Positions 8,789 through 17,301 of a stretch of DNA of 64,000 nucleotides are shown here, one piece after another; the stretch's first letter is position 1; each line of letters opens with the position of its first letter. A program made the position numbers and the translations under genes. Where the stretch lies: NCBI GenBank assembly GCA_044508835.1, contig JBIQHD010000013.1, positions 1 to 64,000 on the forward strand. The letters run 5' to 3'. The stretch comes from JAKFDI01 sp044508835. GTDB taxonomy: Bacteria; Pseudomonadota; Gammaproteobacteria; Burkholderiales; Burkholderiaceae_C. The notes under the pieces were generated by a model. It made no database searches and was not told the origin of the DNA. It was given only the letters and a program-made list of their open reading frames with translations.

Positions 8789-8914
8789 GGTCAGCGTTTA
8801 CTCAGGCTTGACAGTTGCGTCGTAGTGCGCAAAAAGCGCCGGCGTGTGTCAGGCCAGGGGCCCACAGCCGCGGATGGATCGCCCATAGTGGCCTGCCGCG
8901 AGACGGAGCATGCG

Positions 8915-9394
8915 ATGACGACCTTCGCGAAGACTGAAGCAGGACAGCAGGAGATCCGCCAGAAGACGCTGGAGCTGTCGCGTCCGGCGCGCACCCTGCT
9001 GCTGCTGTGCGACGGGTCGCGCGACAGCGACGAGCTGCTGGCCATGGTGCACGGCTCCAGCCCGGCGGACGTCGCGGCGCTGGTCGAGGCCGGGCTGATC
9101 GCCCCCGCCGGCGCCGAGCCGCCGGCGCCTGCGCCGCACCGCGGGTCCGGGGCGGGCGCCGGCGCTGCCGCCGACGGCAAGCCGGGCTACGCCGAGCTCT
9201 ACGACAGCCTCACCCTGCTCGCCAAGGAGCAGCTCGGCCTGTTCAAGGGCTACCGGTTCGCGCTCGACATCGAGAAGGCCGTCGACCTGCCCCAGCTGCA
9301 GCAAGTGGCCGTGCGCTTCGTCGCCGAAGTGCAGAAGGCCAACGGCGACGCCGCCGCGCAGACCGTGCGGCGCGCGCTCGGCCTGACGCGCTGA
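8915..9394 (+). CDS. Small protein of unknown function with winged-helix-like N-terminus
   Basis: A 159-residue protein. The ATG at 8915 is preferred because GGAG lies six bases upstream; an in-frame start at 8825 would add a basic, low-complexity extension. Residues 1-65 (TLELSRPARTLLLLCDGSRD, then DVAALVEAGLI) resemble a small helical/winged-helix module. An Ala/Pro/Gly-rich linker (about 66-85) joins it to a C-terminal helical domain, YAELYDSLTLLAKEQLGLFKG onward. There is no export signal, membrane segment or known catalytic motif. The gene stands alone and converges on the MFS gene. I cannot assign a function. Confidence 0.7.
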   Translation: MTTFAKTEAGQQEIRQKTLELSRPARTLLLLCDGSRDSDELLAMVHGSSPADVAALVEAGLIAPAGAEPPAPAPHRGSGAGAGAAADGKPGYAELYDSLTLLAKEQLGLFKGYRFALDIEKAVDLPQLQQVAVRFVAEVQKANGDAAAQTVRRALGLTR

Positions 9395-9420
9395 CCCGGC
9401 CCTTCCCGACAGGCCTTCCC

Positions 9421-9458
9421 GAAAGAAAAAAGGCCCCGGCGCCTGGCGGGCCGGGGCC
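9421..9458 (-). terminator. Intrinsic terminator of the MFS transporter gene
   Basis: Stem arms 9432-9440 and 9450-9458 (GGCCCCGGC type) with a nine-base loop. On the minus strand it is followed by TTTTTTCTTTC (9431 down to 9421). It lies about 55 bases beyond the stop of the minus-strand transporter gene and also faces the end of the plus-strand gene at 9394. Confidence 0.85.
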
Positions 9459-9513
9459 GGGGCCGGTGCGCCGGGCGTGCGCGCTGCGCAGGCCCGGCCG
9501 CCGCGGGGCGTGC

Positions 9514-11217
9514 TCAGTCCGAGGCGTAGATGTCCACGTCCTTGGTCTCGCGCACGAACAGCATGCCGACGATGAAGGTCATCGAGGCGATGATGATCGG
9601 ATACCACAGGCCGTTGTACATGTTGCCGGTGGACGCCACGATGGCGAACGCGGTGGTCGGCAGCAAGCCGCCGAACCAGCCGTTGCCGATGTGGTACGGC
9701 AGGCTCATGGAGGTGTAGCGGATGCGCGTGGGGAACAGCTCCACCAGCGCCGCGGCGATCGGGCCGTAGACCATCGTCACGTAGAGCACGAGGATCACGA
9801 GGATGCCGACGATGGCCCACCACTGCCCGCTCATGAAGCCGATCGGCTTGGCCTTGCTCGGGTAGCCGGCGGCGCTGAGCGCCTCGGCCACTTCCTTCTT
9901 GAAGGCCGCGACCTTGGCCACGCTGTCGGCGTCGAACTTCTGGTTCACCACGGTGGCCGACGGCGGCGTGATGACCTTGTCGCCGATGGCGATGGTGGCG
10001 GGCGAGCCCGCCGGGCCGGCCACGTTGTCGTAGCTCACCGAGCTCTGCGCCAGGAAGCGCTTGGCGATGTCGCACGACGTGCGGAAGTCGATCTCGCGCG
10101 CGATCGGGCTGCCCTGGAAGGAGCACTGCGACGGGTCGGCCGTGACCACCACGTGGCTCTTGTCCTGCGCCATGGCCAGCTCGGGGTTGGCGGCCTTGGT
10201 GAGCGCGCCGAACAGCGGGAAGAAGGTCAGCGCGGCGAGCAGGCAGCCGGCCATGATGATCGGCTTGCGCCCGATGCGGTCGGACAGCGTGCCGAACACG
10301 ATGAAGAACGGCGTGCCGATGAGCAGCGAGGCGCCGATCATGAGCTGCGCGGCCGTCGGCTCCACCTTCAGCTGCGCGGTCAGGAAGAACAGCGCGTAGA
10401 ACTGGCCGGTGTACCAGACCACGCCCTGGCCGGCGGTCAGGCCCAGCAGCGCGATGAGCACGATCTTGGCGTTCTTCCACTGGCCGAAGGACTCGGACAG
10501 CGGCGCCTTGGAGGTGCGGCCCTCTTCCTTCATCTTCTTGAACGCGGGCGATTCGTTCAGGCTCAGCCGGATCCACACCGAGATGCCGAGCAGGAACAGC
10601 GACAGCCAGAACGGCACGCGCCAGCCCCAGTCGTTGAAGGCGGCGTCGCCGAGGGCCTCCTTGGTGCCGATGATGACGATCAGCGACAGGAACAGGCCCA
10701 TCGTGGCCGTGGTCTGGATCCACGAGGTGTACGCCCCCCGCTTGCCGTGCGGCGCATGCTCGGCCACGTAGGTGGCCGCGCCGCCGTACTCGCCCCCGAG
10801 CGCCAGCCCCTGCAGCAGGCGCAGGGCGACGAGGATGATCGGCGCCGCCACGCCGATCGAGGCGTAGCTCGGCAGGATGCCGACGATGAAGGTCGACAGG
10901 CCCATGATCAGGATCGTCACCAGGAAGGTGTACTTGCGTCCGATCATGTCGCCCAGGCGGCCGAACACCAGGGCGCCGAACGGGCGCACCAGGAAGCCGG
11001 CCGCGAACGCCATCAGCGAGGCGATGAACGCGGCGGTCGGATCCAGGGCGGCGAAGAACTGTTTGCCGATGACGGCCGCGAGCGAGCCGTACAGGTAGAA
11101 GTCGTACCACTCGAACACGGTGCCCAGGCTCGAAGCGAAGATGACCTTCCGCTCCTCCCGGGTCATCGGCTGTCGGGCCGAAGCAGGGACTGCAGTGCCG
11201 GCGATTGCCATTGACAT
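9514..11217 (-). CDS. MFS transporter, metabolite:H+ symporter (MHS) family, with large loop insertion
   Basis: A 567-residue inner-membrane carrier. The signature of the MHS subfamily is clear: SSLGTVFEWYDFYLYG in helix 1, RPFGALVFGRLGDMIGRK between helices 2 and 3, RLLQGLALGGEYGGA in helix 4, and the repeat GTLSDRIGRKP in the second half. Typical members have about 430 residues; here about 127 residues (338-464) are inserted as a hydrophilic extracytoplasmic segment between helices in the second half, with two cysteines and a P-S-rich part. Substrates in this subfamily are small organic acids or osmolytes, and the specific one cannot be read from the sequence. A terminator at 9421-9458 ends the transcript. 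Confidence 0.9.
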   Translation of the reverse strand: MSMAIAGTAVPASARQPMTREERKVIFASSLGTVFEWYDFYLYGSLAAVIGKQFFAALDPTAAFIASLMAFAAGFLVRPFGALVFGRLGDMIGRKYTFLVTILIMGLSTFIVGILPSYASIGVAAPIILVALRLLQGLALGGEYGGAATYVAEHAPHGKRGAYTSWIQTTATMGLFLSLIVIIGTKEALGDAAFNDWGWRVPFWLSLFLLGISVWIRLSLNESPAFKKMKEEGRTSKAPLSESFGQWKNAKIVLIALLGLTAGQGVVWYTGQFYALFFLTAQLKVEPTAAQLMIGASLLIGTPFFIVFGTLSDRIGRKPIIMAGCLLAALTFFPLFGALTKAANPELAMAQDKSHVVVTADPSQCSFQGSPIAREIDFRTSCDIAKRFLAQSSVSYDNVAGPAGSPATIAIGDKVITPPSATVVNQKFDADSVAKVAAFKKEVAEALSAAGYPSKAKPIGFMSGQWWAIVGILVILVLYVTMVYGPIAAALVELFPTRIRYTSMSLPYHIGNGWFGGLLPTTAFAIVASTGNMYNGLWYPIIIASMTFIVGMLFVRETKDVDIYASD

Positions 11218-11364
11218 GTCTCCTCATGTTGAGCGTCCGCCGTGTGGCGGTGTCGCTCACGATTATGAGAATCCGGTTCTGGCCTGTCGCGTGGCGTTCG
11301 TCGACAAAACGCTCAGGAGAAATACCAAGTGTTGCGTCCCGGACGACGACCGGGCGCGCGCCGC

Positions 11365-12282
11365 TCAGGGGCGGTCGAGAAAGGCTTCCAGGCGTGCCGC
11401 CAGCGCCTCGGGCTGGTCGTGGTGCAGCATGTGGCCGGCCGGTGCGAGCACATGCTTCTCGACCCGGCCCAGCACCGCCAGCCGGGCGTTGAAATCGGCC
11501 GGCGTGTAGTTGTCGCCCCAGCGCTTGTGCTGGTCGGTCCGGTCGCCCTCGACCCACAGCACCGGCGCGGTGATGCGCCGCCAGCAGGCCAGCACTTCCT
11601 CCACCTGGTACTGCACCGGGTTGCGCCGCTTGTGCGCCGGGTCGCCGAGGATTTCCCACTGGCCGTCCGCGCGCTGGCGCGACCAGTGCCCCGCCAGCCA
11701 GGCGGCGCGGTCGGCGGGCAGCAGCGGGTTGGTCTGCCGCAGGCGCTGCGCGACCTGGTCGAGGCTGTCGTAGGTGCGCAGGCGCGCCGGCTGCTTCAGT
11801 TCGTCGAGCCAGTGCGCATAGGTGGCGGGCGCGTTTTCCGGCCTGGAGGCCGGCAGGCCGAAGCCTTCGAGGTTGACCAGCCGGCGGATGCGCTCGGGCC
11901 GGACGCCGGCGTACATCGTCACCACGTTGCCGCCCATGCTGTGGCCGAGCAGGTCGATCGGGCCGCCGGCGTCCAGCCGGTCGAGCAGCGCGTCGAGGTC
12001 GCCCAGGTAGTCGGCGAACCAGTAGCTGTCGGCCTGCGGCCGGTCGGTGAGGCCGAAGCCGCGCCAGTCGAGGGCGACGATGTGCCGCTCCGCAGCCAGG
12101 GCGTCGATGACGAACTGGAACGAGGCGCCGACGTCCATCCAGCCGTGCGCCATCACCAGCGTCGGGCGCTCGGGCGTGGCGAGGGCGGGGTCGCCCCATT
12201 CGAGGAGGTGGTAGCGCAGGCCGCGCACGTCGACGAACCGGCTGCGGCTCGCTCGCCGCACCGCATAGGCAGGAGAAGTCAT
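11365..12282 (-). CDS. Alpha/beta hydrolase
   Basis: A 305-residue cytoplasmic protein with the alpha/beta hydrolase pattern: oxyanion region MAHGWMD near residue 45, nucleophile elbow GHSMGG (serine about residue 115), an acid in the segment VLWVEGDRTDQH, and a late catalytic histidine in LAPAGHMLHHDQP about residue 285. The arrangement is that of the epoxide hydrolase/esterase-like branch without a recognisable specificity signature. It is followed by the MFS gene on the same strand after 147 bp and preceded by the DUF2149 gene, so it is probably its own unit. The substrate is unknown. Confidence 0.85.
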   Translation of the reverse strand: MTSPAYAVRRASRSRFVDVRGLRYHLLEWGDPALATPERPTLVMAHGWMDVGASFQFVIDALAAERHIVALDWRGFGLTDRPQADSYWFADYLGDLDALLDRLDAGGPIDLLGHSMGGNVVTMYAGVRPERIRRLVNLEGFGLPASRPENAPATYAHWLDELKQPARLRTYDSLDQVAQRLRQTNPLLPADRAAWLAGHWSRQRADGQWEILGDPAHKRRNPVQYQVEEVLACWRRITAPVLWVEGDRTDQHKRWGDNYTPADFNARLAVLGRVEKHVLAPAGHMLHHDQPEALAARLEAFLDRP

Positions 12283-12353
12283 GGCGGGCGACTATAGGAG
12301 AGCGCCCGCGTCGGCGCTGTCCTCGCCGCGACGGCGCGGCCCTGCCGGCGGCG

Positions 12354-12722
12354 TCAGCGCGGTGCGGGCGACCGGCCGCCGTCCGCCGGATCTTGCGGCG
12401 CCGCCCCCGGCGTCTCGGGCACGTAGACCATCGAGCCGTCCTTCATGCGGTAGGCGACGCCCGCCTTCTCGCCCTCGCCGGCGCCGATGCCGCCGCTGGC
12501 CTTGTAGCGGTCGATCTTGCGGCCCTCCTTGACGACCACCTCCATGTCCGGCCGCCCGGCGTTCTTGATCACCGTGACGTTGTCGGCGCTGAACGGGTTG
12601 ACGCTGCTGTTGGCCACCGCCAGCAGCAGCGCGGCGATGACGACGAGGAAGACGTCGATCAGGTTCACGACCGACAGGATCGGGTCGTCGCCCTCGTCGT
12701 CGCTCGCCAGGCTCAGCCTCAT
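12354..12722 (-). CDS. DUF2149 protein, ExbD-like single-span membrane protein
   Basis: A 122-residue protein of the DUF2149 type. After a short acidic N-terminus comes one membrane helix, NLIDVFLVVIAALLLAVANS (residues about 18-37), and then a small soluble domain on the outer side. The helix carries an aspartate in the LIDV context, the same place and context as the proton-pathway aspartate of ExbD/TolR. I therefore read it as the ExbD-like half of a proton-driven motor; this is inference from topology and motif. Its ATG overlaps the stop of the ExbB-like gene by four bases (ATGA), so the two are translationally coupled. Confidence 0.82.
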   Translation of the reverse strand: MRLSLASDDEGDDPILSVVNLIDVFLVVIAALLLAVANSSVNPFSADNVTVIKNAGRPDMEVVVKEGRKIDRYKASGGIGAGEGEKAGVAYRMKDGSMVYVPETPGAAPQDPADGGRSPAPR

Positions 12723-13255
12723 CGCGCGGCCTCCGCTTCGAGCGCCTCGATGGCGTGCACGGCGCCGCCGGGCGCGGGCGCCTGGCCCTGCTCGATCTGC
12801 GCCAGTTCCGTCGCGTACCAGCGCCGCCGCACGGCGACCACCCAGTAGCTCAGCGCCGAGGCGATCAGCGCGAGGATCACCGCCGAGAACGCGACCATCA
12901 GGTTGCGCGAGACGTCGGCCAGCTCGCCCTCGGCCAGCGACTTGAGCGCCGGGCCCATCGGGATCATGGTCGCCACGAGGCCGAGCATCGGCGCGACGCG
13001 CGTGGCGATGCGGGCGAACTCGAGCCGCCGCACCGCCAGCGCCTCGAGCTGCGCGAGCGACAGCGACGGGTCGGCGCGGCGCGCGGCGTGCAGCTCGAAG
13101 CCGCCGGGCGAGCCGCCGCGGCGCTGCAGCGCCTGCCAGCCGAACGCGCCGAGGGCGTAGAACGCGTGCACGAACAGCACGGCGATCGCCAGCAGCACCG
13201 GCGTCAGGAACAGCTGGCTCGCGCCGTACATCAGGGATTCGATGGGATGACCCAT
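12719..13255 (-). CDS. MotA/TolQ/ExbB proton-channel family protein
   Basis: A 178-residue inner-membrane protein with three hydrophobic segments: about residues 12-40, then APMLGLVATMIPMGPALKS (about 90-108), then NLMVAFSAVILALIASALSYWVV (about 120-142). The second and third correspond to the conserved ExbB/TolQ helices (GLLGTV and the ALxxTxxGL-like helix). It is shorter than full ExbB. The start at 13255 is five bases after the CobN-like stop, and its stop overlaps the DUF2149 start. Together with the DUF2149 protein it probably forms an energising complex for the upstream receptor/chelatase pair. No tonB gene is in the window. Confidence 0.88.
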   Translation of the reverse strand: MGHPIESLMYGASQLFLTPVLLAIAVLFVHAFYALGAFGWQALQRRGGSPGGFELHAARRADPSLSLAQLEALAVRRLEFARIATRVAPMLGLVATMIPMGPALKSLAEGELADVSRNLMVAFSAVILALIASALSYWVVAVRRRWYATELAQIEQGQAPAPGGAVHAIEALEAEAAR

Positions 13256-13260
13256 GGTCT

Positions 13261-16200
13261 TCAGGCTCCTTGGTGGATGGGGGTTCGCAGGCCCGCCGCG
13301 GCGGGCGGCGCCGCCCGCGCGCCGCGGGCCCGGCCGGCGGCACCCGCGGCCGCGACCGCGGCCAGCGCGAGCGCCAGCCAGGCGGCGGGCCAGGGCGGCA
13401 CCGGCGCGGGCGCCGGCTCGACGCGTTCGAGCCGCAGCCCGCTGACGGGCGGGGGAACGGGCGGCTGCGGGGCGGGCGGCGGGGGCTCCTGCGCCGGGGG
13501 TGCCGCCGCTGCCGGCGCCGCGGCCCGCGGCTGGGCGGCGGGCGCGGCCGGGGCGTCCAGGCCGTAGCCGACGAAGGCCGCGAAGCGCGCGTTGTCGCTG
13601 CGCACGTCGAAGCGCCGGGCCAGGTCGCGCCAGCGCGTCTTCAGCTCGTCCACCGTCGCCGCGTCGGCCTGCCAGTAGCCCTGGCGCGCCGCTTCGAGCA
13701 TGCGTTCGATGGTCTGCGCCAGGGCGTGCGGGTTGTGGCGCTCGAACCAGCGGTCGAGGCCGAGCCGGTGCTTGTCGCGCACGTAGACGTCGACCATCTC
13801 CTGCCACTGGTCGTCGCGCACGATCTCGCGCGCCACCGCGGTCCAGCCCCAGAAGTTGTTGGTCGCGTCCAGCACCTGCAGGGTGCCGGCGTAGCCCTCG
13901 GCCATCAGCCCCTTGATGTAGCCGGGGTGGAACTGGCGCGTGGCCAGCTCCTTGGCGAGGAACTGCGCGGCGCCTTCGACGCGGCCGCTGCCGGCGCCGC
14001 GCAGGTTGCTGATGTACAGCGCCGGGGCCTTGCCGTCGAGGTGGCGCACCGCCAGCGCGATGCCGCCCAGGTACTGGAACGGGTCGTCGGTGGTCAGCAT
14101 GCCGTAGAGGTTGGAGGTGCGCGACAGCACCGCGCCCTCGGTGCCGCGCAGGTGCTCGGCGTACAGGTTCACGGCCTGCGCGGCATCGCCGCCGCCCGGC
14201 GCGCCGGCGCCGGCCCGGCCCCAGCCGGCCTCGTCGGGGCCGTAGGCGAACTGCATGCGCGCGAGGTAGAGCTGCGCGAGCTTGCGGTCGCCCTCGGCCT
14301 TTCCCTGCCAGGTGTCGGTGGCCAGCGTGGCGTCGTCCAGCCCGGTGCCGTAGCGGCCCGACTCGGACGAGAAGATGCGCGTCTCGCCGGCCAGCCGCGC
14401 CGCGGCCTCGGGCACGCCGCGCGCGCGCAGCCCGGCGGCGATGCGCCGGGCGTTGGCCGCGACCGGGTTGTCGGCCTCGTCGGCCTGCGCGGCGAGCTGC
14501 ACCGCGCGGGCGAGCTGCTTCATCGCGTTCGGGAAGTGGTCGCGGTACAGGCCGGTGGCCGACAGCACCACGTCCACGCGCGGGCGGCCGAGCTGCTCGC
14601 GCGGCACCCGCTTCACGCCGGTGACGCGCCCGCCGGCGTCCCACTGCGGCTCCACGCCCAGCAGCCACAGCGCCTGCGCCTCCAGCAGCCCCTGGTGGCG
14701 CATCGTCTCGACCGACCACAGCGAGAAGGTCAGCTTCTTCGGCAGCCGCCCGTGCTGGCGGCGGTGCTCGGCCAGCAGCTTGTCGGCCGCCTCGCGCCCG
14801 GCGGCCCAGGCCTGCGGCGTGGGGATGCGCGACGGGTCGAAGCCGTAGAGGTTGCGCCCGGTCGGGTAGGCGTCGGGGTTCTTGACCGGGTCGCCGCCGT
14901 AGGACGTCGGCAGGTGACGGCCGGCCAGCGCCGCCAGCAGCGCCGGCAGCTCCTGCGCGGCGCCGAGGTCGGCATGCCAGCGGTGCGCCTGCTCGATCCA
15001 GGCCTGCAGCGGCGCGGGCAGCGCGCCGGCCGGCTCGCCGTGCAGCACGTGGCGCACGAGCAGCCGGTACGGCGCGGTCGCGGCGAGCTGGTCGTACTCG
15101 CCGACCAGCGCCTCGTCGAGCTCGCCTTCCGGCGTGCCGGCATGGCGCGCGGCCGCCTCCCAGAACGGCCGCCCGAGCATCAGCAGCACGGTGGCGAGGC
15201 GGTGGCCGTCCTGCGGCGCGCGGCCGAAGGTGTGCAGGCCCAGCGGCTGCACGGTCTCGGCCAGCTCGTGCAGCTGGGCGTGCAACGCGTCGACGAAGCG
15301 CGGGAAGTCGCCGGCGGCCTCGCCGGCCGTCCAGCCCATGTCGCGGTCGATCCGCTGCGCCGCGGCGGCGGCGAGCAGCTCGGCGCGCAGCCGCTCCTTC
15401 ACCGCGCCCTCGTCCTGCGCGATCCAGGCGTGCAGCAGGTCGTGCAGCCGCGTCAGCTCGGCGTGCAGCCCGGCGGGCTTGAAGGTGGGCGTCTGGTGGC
15501 TGACGATCACCGCGCGCCCGCGCCGCTTGGCCTGCTGCGCCTCGCCGATGTTGTCGGCGATGTACGGGTAGACCACCGGCACGTCGCCGACCGCGAGCAT
15601 CGGGTAGTCGGTGACGGCCAGCCCGCGCTCCTTGCCGGGCAGCCACTCCTGCGTGCCGTGGGTGCCGAAGTGCACCAGCGCGTCGCTGCGCTGCGCCTGG
15701 CGCGCCCACAGGTAGGCGGCCAGGTAGAAGTGCGAGGGGGCCGCCTTCACCGAGTGGTACAGCGCCTTCTCCTTCGATTCGCTGCGCTCGCCGCGCGGCG
15801 GCTGCGGCATCAGCACCACGTGGCCCAGCGCCAGCCGCGGGATGGCGAAGAAGGCCTGCCCGCCGCGGCGCAGCACCATGGCCGAGCGTTCCGGCGCGCC
15901 CCAGCGTTCGTTCACCTCGCGCTGCACCGCGGCCGGCAGCGTCGCGAGCCAGGCCTCGTAGTCGCTCACCGGCAGCAGCGCCGCGAGGCCGTCGCGCGCG
16001 AGCGCGTCGAGGTCGGCGTCGTCGCGGTAGTGCGGCGCGAGCAGCCGCTGCAGCAGCGGCAGCAGCACGGTCTCGTCGCCGGGCGCGGCGGTGCGGTAGC
16101 CGGCGGCCTGCAGCGCATCCAGCGTCGCGAGCAGGCTGCGCGGCGCGTTCAGGAACGAGGCCGAGAGGTTCTTCTCGCCCGGCGGGTAGTTCCAGAACAT

Positions 16201-17301
16201 CACCGTCACGCGCTTGTCGGCGTTCGGCTTGCGCTGCAGTGCCGCCAGCCTCAGGGCCTTGCCGACCACCGCGGCCGCCTGCGCCGGGATCGGCACCATC
16301 TGCTCGTCGCCGCGGCGCGTGGCGGCGGCGACCTGGATGTCCACCACCCCGGCGTACTCGGCCTGCGCGAGGTAGAAGGGCACGTCCATGAGCCGCACGC
16401 CGTGCGGGTCGGCGGCCCAGTCGGCGGCGTCGCCGCGGCGGTAGGGCATGGCCTGCACCACCGGGATGCCCAGCGCCTCGAAGTCGCGCCGCCGGCCCTC
16501 GGCGTTGAGCATGATCTGCGTGTTGATCAGCACGTCGGCCAGCGGCACGCCGTCGGGCATCAGCATGCGCCCGATCACCTCGTCGTCGAGCATCGGGCCG
16601 TAGAAGGGCAGGGCGACCGCGCCGCCGGCCTCGATGCGCTCGATCAGGTCGTCGACGAAGTCCGTCTGCATCGACGACAGGTACTGCTGGTGCAGCGCGA
16701 TGGCGATCACCGGCGGGCGGTGCCCGGGCGCGCCGGCCGCGCCCTGCGAGGCGAGCCATTCGCGCGGGTCGGCCACCACGCTGCCCGGCGCCCGCGGGTG
16801 GTAGACGGCGGCCTTGGGGAACACCACCGGCGCGGCGATGCCGTCGGCCGGGCGCCCGGCCAGGTGCGCGGCGAGGCTGGCGAAGAAGCCCTCGAAGTTC
16901 GCGCGCCCGCCGCTCGCGTAGTAGGCCACCAGCCGCTTCGCCAGCGCGTCGGGCAGGCCCGACCAGTGCGGCTTGGCGTCGTAGAGCCACAGCTGCGGCG
17001 CGGCGAGGCCCGGCAGCGCCCGCGCGAGCCGCGCGCGTACCTGGTCGTGCAGGTAGCTGTCGACGAACACCACGTCGTGCCCGCGGAACAGGCCGTGGTC
17101 GACGTCGGCCGGCAGGCGGTCGAGGTAGCGCACCTCCAGCGCGATGCCGTGCGGCCGCGCGATCTCCGCGAGCTGGCGGAACTTGCCCGCCGGCACGTTG
17201 GAGGTGGCGATGAACAGCACCGAGGCCGCGAAGGCCGGCAGCGCGGCGAGCCACAGCGCCAGCAGCGCCCCGAGCCGAAGCAGCAGGCCGGCCGGCGGCA
17301 T
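13261..17301 (-). CDS. Exported, membrane-anchored CobN-like metal chelatase
   Basis: A 1346-residue member of the CobN/BchH/ChlH large-chelatase family, which inserts metals into tetrapyrroles. The family core is complete, including the HFGTHGTQEWLPGK motif (about residues 544-557), FSLWSVETMRHQG, and YYRDHFPN-type regions (GLYRDHFPNAMKQL). Unlike cytosolic CobN of B12 synthesis it begins with a signal peptide (residues 1-25, ending LPAFA) and ends with a proline-rich linker (about 1249-1305), a membrane helix (about 1306-1322) and a short basic tail, so the body should be periplasmic and anchored. The ATP-using partners CobS/CobT or ChlI/ChlD are absent here. The ATG overlaps the TonB-receptor stop by one base (TGATG). 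The function is unknown: metal insertion, removal or tetrapyrrole binding outside the cytoplasm. Confidence 0.9.
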   Translation of the reverse strand: MPPAGLLLRLGALLALWLAALPAFAASVLFIATSNVPAGKFRQLAEIARPHGIALEVRYLDRLPADVDHGLFRGHDVVFVDSYLHDQVRARLARALPGLAAPQLWLYDAKPHWSGLPDALAKRLVAYYASGGRANFEGFFASLAAHLAGRPADGIAAPVVFPKAAVYHPRAPGSVVADPREWLASQGAAGAPGHRPPVIAIALHQQYLSSMQTDFVDDLIERIEAGGAVALPFYGPMLDDEVIGRMLMPDGVPLADVLINTQIMLNAEGRRRDFEALGIPVVQAMPYRRGDAADWAADPHGVRLMDVPFYLAQAEYAGVVDIQVAAATRRGDEQMVPIPAQAAAVVGKALRLAALQRKPNADKRVTVMFWNYPPGEKNLSASFLNAPRSLLATLDALQAAGYRTAAPGDETVLLPLLQRLLAPHYRDDADLDALARDGLAALLPVSDYEAWLATLPAAVQREVNERWGAPERSAMVLRRGGQAFFAIPRLALGHVVLMPQPPRGERSESKEKALYHSVKAAPSHFYLAAYLWARQAQRSDALVHFGTHGTQEWLPGKERGLAVTDYPMLAVGDVPVVYPYIADNIGEAQQAKRRGRAVIVSHQTPTFKPAGLHAELTRLHDLLHAWIAQDEGAVKERLRAELLAAAAAQRIDRDMGWTAGEAAGDFPRFVDALHAQLHELAETVQPLGLHTFGRAPQDGHRLATVLLMLGRPFWEAAARHAGTPEGELDEALVGEYDQLAATAPYRLLVRHVLHGEPAGALPAPLQAWIEQAHRWHADLGAAQELPALLAALAGRHLPTSYGGDPVKNPDAYPTGRNLYGFDPSRIPTPQAWAAGREAADKLLAEHRRQHGRLPKKLTFSLWSVETMRHQGLLEAQALWLLGVEPQWDAGGRVTGVKRVPREQLGRPRVDVVLSATGLYRDHFPNAMKQLARAVQLAAQADEADNPVAANARRIAAGLRARGVPEAAARLAGETRIFSSESGRYGTGLDDATLATDTWQGKAEGDRKLAQLYLARMQFAYGPDEAGWGRAGAGAPGGGDAAQAVNLYAEHLRGTEGAVLSRTSNLYGMLTTDDPFQYLGGIALAVRHLDGKAPALYISNLRGAGSGRVEGAAQFLAKELATRQFHPGYIKGLMAEGYAGTLQVLDATNNFWGWTAVAREIVRDDQWQEMVDVYVRDKHRLGLDRWFERHNPHALAQTIERMLEAARQGYWQADAATVDELKTRWRDLARRFDVRSDNARFAAFVGYGLDAPAAPAAQPRAAAPAAAAPPAQEPPPPAPQPPVPPPVSGLRLERVEPAPAPVPPWPAAWLALALAAVAAAGAAGRARGARAAPPAAAGLRTPIHQGA

